Below are positions 43,801 through 54,977 of a stretch of 60,000 nucleotides of DNA, in pieces. The notes beneath the pieces are model-generated. The model was not told the origin of the DNA, searched no databases, and saw nothing but the letters and a program-made list of their open reading frames with translations. The DNA is from Takakia lepidozioides (taxonomy: Eukaryota; Streptophyta; Takakiopsida; Takakiales; Takakiaceae). The stretch spans positions 6,884,001 to 6,944,000 of the forward strand of contig CM060734.1 in the NCBI GenBank assembly GCA_030704615.1, written 5' to 3'. The position numbers and the translations under genes are program-made. Within the stretch, counting starts at the first letter, position 1. Every line of letters begins with the position of its first letter.

Positions 43801-46800
43801 GTACACATCCAGACAATTTGTCATGTCCCTCGTTGTAGTTACAATGAAATCAGTGTCCATTTGAAGCACACATTCCAATGACTGAGGTTGTCTAGTTTCT
43901 TGAGCTTACTGTCATTCCAACTTGCCTCAGTTCAAGTGTCCTAGCGGATGTGAACTTTGCAAGTCAATGAGTAAGTACATTATGTGATCATGGGGATATC
44001 CAGCCAAACTAGATAGGACTTCCTTTTTTTGATACAAAGACCCTCTGTATATAGTCTGCCTTCCACTGTCTAAGGAGTCCTAACACGGGTTTTGAGGATG
44101 TATAGGTGGGAGTTGAGCAATTGAGTCATAGCCGGTGGACAGGCTGCAGTTCTCATTCTGGACGTACTGTTTATAGAACTTCACAAGGGCTTCCAATCCC
44201 TTTAAAAACAAAGAAGAGCAGGTTGGAAACCTCATCAGTTGTGGACTTACATCATCCCATTCCCGGGGACTTGAAATTGGAGACTGTCTTAAGAAAGCAG
44301 GCTCATCAAAATATCACTACAGATGGTAAGGAAACAGTGGCAGGGACGATCCGGGTTGATAAGGGATCTTTGGATACACAATTAAGGAGTGCACCTGTAG
44401 CCGAATTTGTTACCAAGCAGGTGCTCACTGTGACTGACAGTGGGCACGATGCTGTCATTCCAAGAGTATGTCCAGTTACAATTTTCAGAAAGCCTGCTGA
44501 TAGGCCAAAGCTGCCAATGCATGAAAGAAATCCACTGGATGACAGGCAGACAGAGCTGCAACAAACACAGCAGCAAGATGAAGTGTTGGTGCATTTGCCA
44601 GATATAGCTGGCATCAAGCAGAGACATGCTGAGTGGCAGAGTTCGGCGACCCCTCACTGTGGCTCTGAGAGGCTCAAATTGAGAAATATGACTACGAAAA
44701 CTCTAGCTGACCCTGTCGGCATGCAGGGGCTTGTGGCGCCAAAAAGTCGGTCAATCTGTCCAGTTGGAATGAATGAACAAGTTCCGTCAGCGTTCGAACT
44801 ACAGCTGAACAGTGGTTATGGACTGCGGAAACCAAATGACGGGGATCCTTTCATAGAAATGCAGTCAGGGTTTTTGGAAAACCAGCAAGTAGAAATAGCT
44901 GTGCACTTGCCTGATAGGGATGGTGTCAAACAGAAAGCAGCAGTTCCTGAACATGACACTCCAGAGAAGGATGGGGCTGCGCGACATACAAAAAGCAGCT
45001 TAGCTGAGCCTGCTGCTGTGAAGGTGCCTGTTGTGCAAGAAAGTGGGCACAATTTGCACATTGCAAGTGCTTCAGGTTCAGAGGTCTCAAAGCAATCTGG
45101 TGCAGTTGTTGGTGTTATGAGAGAAGAAGCTGCTATCATGCCAGAAGGACTTCAGCGAAAACAGCAACATAAAGTAGGGTGCAAAATGCATCCTGCAACA
45201 ATATTGGAAGTTCAACCCAGAACTGGTTATGGACGGGAAAAACCAACTGAAGGAGATCCTCTGATGAAGGTGCAGTCAGGAGTTTTGCTAAATCAGCAAG
45301 CAGAAATGACAGTGGACCTTTCTGGTTATAATGGTGCCAAACAGAAAGAACAAGAAGTTGCTGAACAGGATATCCTAGATGATGATGATGAAATGATGTT
45401 ACTCCTAGAGAAAGCTGAAGCTGGACAACAGGCAAAGATGCCCTTGTCTGAGCCTACTGCTGTGAAGGGGACTGCTACGGGTAAAGAAGGGCGCAAGTCG
45501 CACATCGCAAATGAAGGACCTGTTGCTTCATGCTCAAAGGTGCCAAAGCAACCTGATGCAGTTGTTTCTGATATGCCAGAAAATATCAATAGCATGGGTG
45601 GTGGACTTCAGCAGATACATCAAGTGAATAGAGAATGCAAAATGCATGCTGCAAGTGGAGGGCCAGTTACTTCAGCTTTCAGGGGCCCAAAACAACCTGA
45701 TCCAGTTTTCACCGATAAGAAGGACGTATTCCATTTCATGTCTAAGGAAGGTCCTGTGGCCAAGGTTCTGTCATGCCATCAGCAAAAACAGCAAGCAGAA
45801 AGAGCCCGCAAATTGCATGTTGCAAGTGGAGGCCTAGGGCTGGTTACTTCAGCGTCAATGGTCTTACATGAATCTAATGCAGTTGTTGCTTATAAGCCAG
45901 ATGGGTTTGACTTCATGCCTGAAGAAGGTCCTGTGGGGAAGGTTCAGTCTGACCTTGGGCAGGAACAGGAAGTGGAATTTGTGGTACATCTGACAGATAA
46001 ACTCAGCATGGAAGACAATGTTGAAACACTTTTCCAAGACCCTGCACAGGAGGCCTTCACTACATGTGGAAGAGGTAAGGGAAAGGAAAAACCATATGAA
46101 GTTCATGATTGTGGAGCAAAATGTGGACAACTCAGCACAACAAGATATTCTAGAAAGCAGAGGCTAAAGAGAATTATTTGTGATCCAGTAGAGATGGACC
46201 ACCAACAGGCTGACTCAGGTCCTCATATTCAGGGTAAATTTGCACAGAGGCAAGTGACTCCTAACGTCACTGACCTTGCAGAAGGCCAGCAGACTGCTGC
46301 ACCTCAAGCTGAAGATCATAAGAAGAAAAGGCCAAAGTTTACTCTTGTATCTGACCCTATTGAGACGGATAGGGGGCAAACTCCGAGTCCAAGCATGGGT
46401 GCCAGTGTACTTGGCAAAAGAGCATCACGAAAACCTCAGGCAAAGACTCACAAACTGGCTGGTGCAAGGAAATTGCAGGATATGACTATTACCACTCGCC
46501 AAAGCCAGAGTGTGGCTTCTAAAGTCAACGTTTTGAGTCACAGATTGAAAACGAAAAGAGATCTTGGAGTTTTGGGCAGCAGTTCTGAGAGAGTATTTTG
46601 TTCTATGGATCCCGAGGATGGCCATACCTTTGAATCCTGCTTGGGAAGAGCCAAACAGGTAAGGAAGGTCAATATGCCATGCTGTCCTCCCTCCCCCAGG
46701 GACCTGGTTCACTTTACAGGTGTCAAAGATCAGCTAAATACAATAAACCTCCTGATCAATTCTCAAATAAGTGGAGAAGATGAAGATATCTTATATGAGG

Positions 46801-49454
46801 AGAATCTGGCGCAGGTTCGAGTATCCTTTCAAAGTCTGTTTATCCCTTGGCTGAGTATTATCTGCAAGCTCTGATCTACAACCTCCTTCTTTTCTGAAAT
46901 CTTGAAAGTAGTTGGAAAAATTCCACTGCTAAGGGTCAACAGGGTATCTGACTTGTCTTTGCAGCTTTCTCAGTTGTATGTCAAAAAGTTTCAGTTGCAG
47001 CATGTGTCCCTTGACTCCTCATAGCAGAAAAATAAGAGAATCGATGATGAAGAGGATAGTCAGGACAAATCTGTGCACGGTGATTCAGATTCTCTCTCCT
47101 CGGGTAGAAGACAGTTTGACATTCACAAACCTAGAGGTAGGGGGCTTTGCAAACATGATGGCGTCTTCTGTGACATGTTATCATGAAGTTCTGAGGTGTT
47201 AAATCTGACAGTGAGTTAGAAAAATCTGCACTGCTCTTAATTGCAATCTTTTCTTGACAATGAGAAACTTGCTCTGGCTGGAGTGCATTTATAGCCAAAG
47301 GCATTCTGATGCAGGCCTCCGGATGGGCGAAGGGTGTTTGAGAGTAGGTGGTTTATTGTTTTGACCAAACCTTCAACGCTAATGTCCTTGCCTTATGTTT
47401 ATGTGTTCTATGTGTGTAGGCATTGCAAGAAAACCACCACAAGCCTCTACAGTGCAGCGCTGGAGATCTTCCAAAATGTCACAGCTGAAGTCCACTAATT
47501 CTCCAGATAGTGGGGATGGCATTGCAGCTGTAGCTATCGACTTGCCAACTTTACATGGTAAGACTTAACAGCGACTAAGCATTGACCATGCCCAAATTCT
47601 TATTAGACCTCTAGCTTCAATGAGAATTGCAATTTATTCAGAAATCTAGTGATTATCCCAAAAGTAAAAGCTGCCAGCCTGAAATTTTGGTGTTTTGCAG
47701 GCATAAAGCCCAAATTGGTGGAGGTTGAATCTGAGGATGACAGTGGAGTTGGCAGGTGTGCAATGTGGTTACCCTCCTGAAGAATTTGGCTTTGATCCAG
47801 TTTTTGATGGAGGAGTAAAGGACTAGAATTGTGAATAATCTGCACTAGAATGTGGAAGATCACGGAGGGCTTGGAGTTGCCCCAGAGGATCAGCAAGCTC
47901 CACCTTTGTGCTAAACGAGGTCCAAGTAAAATGTTGCTTCCACTTCTGCAGGGCAGCTACAGTGGTGGTGAGCTTGCTGGATAGATTCAAGAAGAAAGTC
48001 GAGCTACAGAGTGAGAGGAAAATGGCACAAATTTTGAGCGTCACACTTGGCAAAGTTGAGCTTGAGGCAGAAGCATTTACTACTGAAGTTAAAAAAGAAC
48101 TGTGAGCTTCCTACCCCAAGCATTGCTATTGTATGTACCAGTTCATCCTTCCTTATCGTACGATATCAATGCATTCCAGGGTTCCTTGCACTTATTGTTG
48201 GTAACGTGGCATTCAAACAGTGATAATTTCACGAAGGACTGCAAAAGAAAGTTTGGATTTCTTGAGAACCAATTACAAGGTACCGCTTGAACGGAGCCCT
48301 CTCGCACCTTTCCAACCCCATTGATGTGTTCTAGATAGCTTTAATGTTGCATGTTGGATGCAAGGAATTAACATCATGTTCTGGACTCGAAGTTCAGCTG
48401 AGTGTTGGCAGTTGTGATTCTGGTTGTGTAATGAATTTGAAAATACTGTGTAGTCTTCATAATCTACACATTTCTACAGATTTCCAAAGCTCTATGCTTA
48501 TCCTACAAAGCTTCGTACCTTCAATTCCATCAGATAGTTTGAACTCCAAATTGTGATTAATCATCAACAATTGAATGGTATCCCTCCAGTTTGAAGTCAT
48601 ATATGACATTTCATGCCAGAGATGTTTTTGGCCAGAATTATGCTATCAAATGTAGTCCCATATTCAGAGTGATCTGTGTGATTGTGCAGATCGAAAGAGA
48701 AAGTTTCAAGTAATGCAGAAGAAGGTTGAAAAGGAATTCAATGAGCATCTACAACAGTATAATCAAGTTTGCTCGCAATTGAAAGATACCGAGATGGACC
48801 TAAAGCGCATTGCTGGCAAACAGAGTAAGCTTCATGCTTTGGATCTGTGGATAGGGACTTCGGGATTGAGCTCCAATTTCATGTCAATCCTTGTGCCAAG
48901 GATATTCAACTGAATAAGTGCCTAAAATATACAGGAATGGAGCAGAAGAAATTGTTTGCTCAACTGCAGGGGTCAAGTGAATGCCATCTTGCTGATGCTG
49001 ATAGGAAGCTATTTGATATGAAGAAGGTAAGATTGCAAGGCTCGTCATCCATGGTTGATAAGGCACTTGTAACGCAGGGAATAGTGCTGGGATGGGGATG
49101 AAGTGCACTTTCAAGTAAACCTATTTTTGAAGCTGATCCTTATTTTCCTGGATGATAGAGAAAAAATGTTTGTTCTCCAGGTTTCCAATTGGAATAGAAT
49201 AACCCTAGTCGATGCCTGAAAGCTACATTGGTAGGGCAAGGGAAGCCTGCAAGCTCTTGAATTCTATCCAACTTCATTCCAGGCATTGCCATGATACCTG
49301 TGCTGAGTACCCCAATACCATTGCCTGTTGGGTCTGATGTCGCAGTCTGCTCTCTTTTTAGATTCAATGGTTGTGGGTGCTGTTGATGCAGGCTGCCAAG
49401 CGGATGTATGGACTCCGCGATGTGCTTGAAGGTGTTGACTGGGATGTAGATTAG
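40806..49454 (+). CDS. ASY3: SYCP2/ASY3-family meiotic chromosome axis core protein
   Basis: I resolve 18 exons with GT..AG introns and agreeing phases: 40806-40967, 41232-41460, 41775-41937, 42148-42381, 42518-42647, 42954-43011, 43209-43273, 43401-43455, 43677-43726, 44106-46814, 47028-47136, 47420-47557, 47701-47755, 47952-48101, 48221-48279, 48690-48824, 48935-49026 and 49392-49454 (TAG); 4656 nt, about 1551 aa, close to human SYCP2 length. Residues ~55-265 are helical ARM-like repeats (LPKCGDFQLQASITEIFYRL, VVMLNKSLGPLRR). Exon 5 gives VYSFLSEGVI and EEKWVDFGKTHFSFYAV, matching the SYCP2 Spt16M-like domain pattern VYSFPC..DEKLEEFWIDFN. Residues ~383-1285 are a hydrophilic linker with internal repeats. 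The C-terminus forms a coiled coil (FNEHLQQYNQVCSQLKDTEM, ending KKAAKRMYGLRD) that parallels Arabidopsis ASY3. The family builds the meiotic axis and recruits HORMA proteins such as ASY1. Expected in meiotic nuclei. Confidence 0.85.
42648..43013 (+). repeat. tandem duplication containing an exon of the axis gene
   Basis: Two consecutive ~183-bp units (42648-42830 and 42831-43013) start GTAAAGTCTTCT and each contain the same 36-nt exon start (DDTDARMVDILY) after a CTCTCAG acceptor. Unit 1 has a good GTGAGC donor right after those 36 nt. Including it would add 12 residues in frame; unit 2 continues to VNIINIR before its donor. Confidence 0.85.
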
Positions 49455-50140
49455 AACGAGCCCAAATTGCAAATTCCTAGCATTTTGGGTATGCGAGGAT
49501 CTGATTGATTCATGTAGATTGGACTTGACCCATGTTCGCATATTCACTTCACTTTTTAGGAGGTTGCTAATTGCAAATGGCATACATGTGCCTTGTTACA
49601 AGAATTTGGAAATAAAGGACTCCATCCAAGATGACGTTATGACTTCCAGAGAGGCCTCCTAGTGTCTTGATTCTGGCTTTTTGCATCAAGTTTTCCTTTC
49701 GTGCAGGACAACCAGAGAGTGTTTTTCGTCCACTTGAGGACATATCTCAAGAATTGGAGCTTGCTAATATCCTTTTCCATCTGGTGGTTTTATGGTAGAC
49801 GATTGATTGTTTGAATTGATCGTCTAGGTAACATTTGATCCGGGCTGCCTTGAATTAGAGCCAAGACTGGTTTACTCGCAGAGCTGAAGCCTAGAGTACT
49901 TTCTTTATTGGCCCTGCCCTCAGGCAGACAATGGTATGAAACAGATTTGCACCTGTGATTGGGAAGCTCTTCCAGTAACTGTGGATCATAAACCTGAACA
50001 CTGTAGAGATCGCTGTATGGGAGGAACAGAAGCAGATTCTTTCATTCACGTAACTCCCCAATATATGCAGTGGCCCCACAACTTTGCTTTGACTGTTTAT
50101 GCCCCCCCCCCCCACTATCTGAAGTGGTATGCACCATGAA
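49455..50140. other. 3' flank of the axis gene, no further gene seen
   Basis: The sequence after the stop shows no conserved coding signal. A CAG at about 49706 precedes a short open stretch (PLEDISQELELANIL), which could be an alternative last exon but is not needed. A C-run lies at 50103-50113. Confidence 0.5.
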
Positions 50141-50348
50141 TACTACTGCTATGTAACTCCAGTACGTCAGTACATCTCTTTGTCCTAGTGGGGGGTCATG
50201 CTTCATCATTAGCATGTAACTAATCTAACCGGTGGGTCAATTACAATACCCTAGATGAATCTGATTTAACAACACTCCCCCTCGATCTGAAGATGGGTAT
50301 TTCAGAGCGTCCTTATTGATAATTGGCTTCATTGCGAAGGAACTGTCA

Positions 50349-51790
50349 CTACTGAATATTTACAAGTCCTAATTGTCCTCTAAGCTTTTCGAATGCAGTT
50401 CTTCCCAGGGATTTCGTCAATATGTCAGCCAGTTGTTCTGTTGTAGGCACGTGATTCACTTCGACCTCCCCTGAAATGATCTTCTCTCTCACAAAATGGT
50501 GCTTTACCTCAATGTGTTTTGTCCGTCCGTGATAAACTGGGTTGTGCGCCAAGTTGAGGCTTCCTTGGTTGTCACCGTAAATGGTCGTGGACTGTTTTGA
50601 ATCTTGGATTCCGATTTCCCCTAGCAGCCTCCACAGCCAAACGGCCTCCTTGGTGCCTTCGGTCAAAGCCATGTACTCTGCTTCAGTCGATGAAAGCACC
50701 ACCGTAGGTTGCTTCTTGCTGTTCCAAGTGATCGGAGTGCTCCCGAGCATAAACACATATCCTGTTGTCGATTTTCTGTCGTAGGCATCGCCTGCCCAAT
50801 CGGCATCCGTAAATCCAAACAGATCATCATCCTCCCCTCGCCAATACAACAAAGCAAAATCGATTGTACCTCATAAGTACTTATAGATGTGTTTCACTGC
50901 CTGAGCATGAGGTTCTTGCGGCTGGGACATAAATCTGCTCACAACACTGACTGCAAATGCTATGTCAATTCTAGTATGAGTCAGAAAAATCAACTTGCCC
51001 ACCATTCATTGGTAGCGTGCTATATCTGCAGGTGGACCCCCCATGTCGGGAACAAGCTTGATCTTCTCAGGCAGTGGTGTGTGAGTAGGATTGCAGTCGG
51101 AAAATCAAATTCCTTTAGCATCTCTTTGATGTACTGTCTCTGAGTAACCATGATTCCTTCATCCACGAATATAAATTCTAGTCCAAGTGAGTATGACAGG
51201 AGACCTAAGTCTGACATCTCGAACTCCTTTTGAATTTCTTCTCGTATCAAAGCTATGCGTTCATCGTGGTTGCCAGTAAGGTAGACATCATCAACATAGA
51301 GAATGAGCAAAACAGTTTTCCATTTTTCTTCGTAGAAGTAAAGGTTGTAGTCTGCATTCGACTTGAACAACCCTTGACTCTTGAGGTAAGCATCGACCTT
51401 ACTGTACCAGGCTCTAGGTGCCTGTTTCAGACCATAGAGTGCCTTTTTGAGTTTGTAGGCATACTCACCTATGGAAGCTTCAAAGCCTGGAGGTGGTAAG
51501 ACGTAGATTTCTTCTTCTAGAATTCCGTTGAGGAATGCTGTCTTAACATCCAAGTGGAAGATTTTCCACCCCTTGTGTGCTGCCAGAGCTACCATGCTTC
51601 TCAAGGTGTTCCACTTCACCACAGGAGCAAAGGTTTCCGTGTAGTCCTGCCCTTCCTTCTGTTGGAATCCCTTGGCCACCAGCCTCGCTTTGAGTTTTGC
51701 TGCCGATCCATCTGCATTTGTTTTTACGCGGTATATCCACTTGGTGGCAATGGGCTTTCTGTCATGAGGTAGATGAACTAATTCCCCCAA
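50349..51790 (-). pseudogene. copia reverse transcriptase and RNase H
   Basis: RT runs from about 51790 to 51050: ATKWIYRVKTNADGSAAKLK, KARLVAKGFQQKEGQDYTET, then KKALYGLKQAPRAWY and the catalytic LILYVDDVYLTGN. RNase H follows (50852-50349): [50 protein letters not shown] and [15 protein letters not shown]. The two are in different frames with decay at 50855-51050, and RT is out of frame with the upstream linker near 51785. Confidence 0.9.
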
Positions 51791-53218
51791 GTGTCGTTCT
51801 TGTAAATGGATTGAAGCTCATTGTCCATTGCCTCCTTCCACCCAGGATGCAACATGGCCATCTTGTGATCCAAAGGCAAGTCGATCAACTGGATCTCTTC
51901 AGCGGCATTAATGTGATAGTCTTGAAATCTGGTGGGAATTCGACTTACTCTGCCACTCCTGGTAACTGAGGTGGGTAGGTCTAGAGTTGCTAATCGTCTT
52001 CTTTGGTACGTCTTCAGCGGCACAATGGTACGAGCAGGTGGATCGAGACTCATTGGTGGCTGAATGAGGAATTCTTCAGGGTTGATGGCGATCGATCCTG
52101 CATGACCACTTTCCTCGATTATCCCTTCCGAAGAAACTTCCTCCGAGCCTTGAGTCATATCGTAAGCGGGGGACGGGAGTGCCACCTGAGATGCTTGGAT
52201 TTCTCCCTCATGACCTAATTGTGCAGCGTTGAAAGGATGATCTCCTTCTTCCTTTCCCTCAGTCATTAGCCACTGAAATTCCTCTCATGGCTTGGAGCCA
52301 AACTTGATGATCTCAGAGAATGGAAAAATGCTCTCATCAAACTTGATGTCCTTGGTTATAAGAACCTTTCTGGTCTCTCGATTATAGACTCTGAATCCCT
52401 TTGAGGTGGAGTCATAACCAAGAAAAGTGCACTCAGTGGCTCGTGGAGCCCATTTTTCTCTGGCAGGTGAGGTATTCAGCACGTACGTTCGACAACCAAA
52501 AACTCGAAGGTGCCTCACTGATGGTTTAGTCCCCGTGATCCTCTCGTATGGAGTATCCCCATTGTTGGCTCGAGTGGATGATTGGTTGATTAGGTAATTT
52601 GCAGTGTTAACTGCTTCAGACCATAAGTGAGCAGGTAGATTGCTTTCAAAAGCCATGCTCCGTGCTCACTCCAACAAGCTCCTGTTTTTCCGCTCAGCTA
52701 CTCCGTTTTGGTGTGGAGTGTGAGCTTGAGTTAGCTGCCTCACAATTCCGTTATCACCACAGAACTTGATAAACTCGTTTGAGGTGTATTCACCTCCCCT
52801 GTCTGAGCGTATGGCTTTAATTTTTGAGCCTCTCTGAAGTTCAACAGTAGCCTTAAATTGTTTGAACTTAGTCAGAGTCTCGCTTTTCTTCTTCAAAAAA
52901 TAGAGCCAGGTATATCGACTGAAGTCATCAGTCATGGTGAGTATATACCTCGATCCAGAAGCTGATTTGGTGGAGAGAGGTCCACATAGGTCAGTGTGGA
53001 TTAGGGCCAGGGGCTCCTCTGTTTGTCGAGCTCCATGCTTTGGGGCCCGCTCCCGTGATTCTTTGCATGCATCGCAGATGTTTGCCCTTGCTCCCTTTTT
53101 TGGCTTTGCCAGTGTGGCATGCAATGCAGAAATGGTCTGGAATTGTGATTTGAGGCAGTCCTTCAACCTTAGCATTTGAGGCCATCAACTGTAGACTTTT
53201 GAAGTTAACATGCCCCAT
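51778..53218 (-). pseudogene. copia integrase and linker
   Basis: The minus strand shows ALIHTDLCGPLSTKSASGSR (first catalytic Asp), IRSDRGGEYTSNEF (second Asp), TPHQNGVAERKNRSLLE (catalytic Glu), then LPAHLWSEAVNTANYLINQS, a typical copia-type tail (RHLRVFGCRTYVLN), and the pre-RT linker to 51778 (AMLHPGWKEAMDNELQSIYK). An in-frame stop lies right after RSLLE (near 52664) and frames change near 52270. Confidence 0.9.
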
Positions 53219-53388
53219 TCTCCTGTGCCAGGGGAGTGCGTTCTTTTCTGCTGTGTCGGCCTCAATGCTTTCAGCAACATTTATTTTCTAGGTGGTCTGA
53301 ATTTGTAAAGGCCATTGGACCTATCCCGTTGGCCGATTGTCACCACATGACGAGATTCTGGTGTAGGGAAGTTGTTCAGTATCCAGAC

Positions 53389-54190
53389 TCAGCTTGAATC
53401 AAAGAGAACTTTGTGTTTCTTGTCAGCAATAGATCCTACTGAAAGCAAGTTTTTCGTGATACCCGGTACATGCAGAACCTTCTCAGATTTTATTGCTCCA
53501 TCTACAGTGGGAATCTTCACATTGCCCTTTCCCTTTACAGCGAGAGCTTCTCCCCCAGCAGTGTTGATGTTGGAGCTACCACCCTTCTCATATTCACAGA
53601 GTAGGTTTTTGTGACCAGTGACATGCTTGGAGGCACCACTGTCTATGAACCATTCTGCAATCTTCTGATCAGCCAGATTCAACTCAGTTATATTGGCTGC
53701 TAGTTGTGTGGTCTCAAAGAACTCCTCATCCTCATCATCACTTGTAAAATTGTCTACAAGGCTAGCAACATTAACAGTTAATTCCTCCTTGCGGTTTGCC
53801 TTGCGCTTGGCCAGTTCGGTAGCTAGCTCAGGGCAGTTGCGCATCCAGTGGTCCGCCTTGCCGTAGTAGTGACACTCGCCCTTCTTCTTGTCACTCGTAG
53901 CACCCGATGCAGTTTTGCGGCTGGTCAGGTTGTGCTTGTAATGCCCCTTAACAAGTAATGCTTCTCCATCCCCACGTTTCCCGTGATTGACTTCACGTCT
54001 TATGTCATCCTGCATGAGAATAATCATCAGTTCTGCTACAGAGCGAATAGGTTTAGGTTGGGGGGGGTTTGGAATTGGATGTATTAGCCAGAAGGGGTGC
54101 GTATGTGCAGTGTGGATGGGGTCTGTGGGGGGTTCTACTGGGGGTTTGGACGCCCCTAGTTGGGCAAAGAGGTCAGCCTCCTCGTTCCCG
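53389..54190 (-). pseudogene. copia gag C-terminal part and protease
   Basis: The coding sequence runs from the junction at about 54190 with SVAELMIILMQDDIRREVNH and GEALLVKG, the conserved end of copia gag, then the zinc knuckle CHYYGKADHWMRNC (about 53875) and the protease active site EWFIDSGASKHVTGHKNLL (about 53660). The usual ~200-residue gag N-terminus is absent, cut by gypsy B LTR sequence. Confidence 0.85.
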
Positions 54191-54275
54191 TTGTCGTGCG
54201 CATACGTATCGCTACACAACTACATCGCTGTCCAAACCACACCACACATATATGCACAATAAAGTAGTCTGCCAC
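54190..54275 (-). repeat. 85-bp partial copy of the gypsy B LTR start
   Basis: On the minus strand the sequence from 54275 (TGTGGCAGACTACTTTATTG) to about 54190 nearly equals the first ~85 bp of the LTR that starts at 54718, then turns into copia gag. It follows the complete LTR after a single base. Confidence 0.8.
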
Positions 54276-54276
54276 A

Positions 54277-54718
54277 ATGATAAAAAAGCTAAGAACACAC
54301 TGTTCACACAAGAAACAACATGAATCCAGCAGCATCACTCTTTAAGATAATAGTCGAGCCAGAGGCACCCCAAGCTATGGGGACTCCACCCCACAACAAC
54401 CTATACTCCATACATAAACACACTCAGATTCTAAAGCATGAAGGAGCTCGGTCGCGCAGGCTCAACTCGAGAGAGATGAGCTGCGCAACTGACGTTCTCG
54501 TGAAGATAAGACGGTTCAGGTGTCAAACTAAACTTGACACCTGATTTAACACTTGACCTAAATCCAAGTGTTAAATACAAATAACTAGCTTTATTCTAAT
54601 TAGTTTCACACTGTGCTTATTTAACTTGACAGCTGTCGTGCGCATACGTATCGCTACACAACTACATCGTTGTCCAAACCACACCACACATATATGCACA
54701 ATAAAATAGTCTGCCACA
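54277..54718 (-). repeat. gypsy B 3' LTR
   Basis: The LTR starts on the minus strand at 54718 with TGTGGCAGACTATTTTATTG directly after a polypurine tract (AGCTAGGGGGGCGAT) and ends at 54277 with TTTTTTATCA, about 442 bp. It follows the integrase-PHD end of gypsy B, which fixes it as the 3' LTR. It contains a hairpin-like pair near 54530-54580 (GTGTCAAG/CTTGACAC and CACTTGA/TCAAGTG types). Confidence 0.75.
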
Positions 54719-54977
54719 ATCGCCCCCCTAGCTGGTGGATAGGTCCCTCTAACTCCAGATAGCTACAAGATGTAATAGCCACAGCCGTACTAAGTCCTCT
54801 ATCACTGTCCCTATTGTACTCAAACTCTATTGACCAAGAGGCCGGGTACAAGAGTAGCCCTATCGTTAGTCGCCGTCTTGCAATCTGTGAACTTGAGCCA
54901 GGATCTCGTGTATTCAAGGTCTCCTGTAGCTGGGAATTGCGTTGCTTGTTAGCCTTCCATGGTTGTATCCACTCCCA

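Larger units (their letters stand above)
50141..54190 (-). mobile_element. Ty1/copia retrotransposon, 5' truncated and decayed
   Basis: Gag end, protease, integrase, reverse transcriptase and RNase H follow in copia order on the minus strand. The polypurine tract GAGGGGGAG (50284-50276, complement of CTCCCCCTC) is directly followed on the minus strand by TGTTGTTAAATCAG, the start of the 3' LTR at 50274. The outer LTR end was not fixed. The gag N-terminus and 5' LTR are missing because gypsy B LTR sequence abuts at about 54190. Confidence 0.85.

Noticed and set aside
46659-46720. An intron beginning at CAG|GTAAGG in the long axis-gene exon
   Set aside because: Acceptors nearby (46719, 46699) would bring stops in the next codons, whereas reading through stays open to the donor at 46815.
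49707-49795. Final exon of the axis gene after the CAG at 49706
   Set aside because: The exon 49392-49454 is in phase, ends in a stop and continues the ASY3-like C-terminus; the later piece does not.
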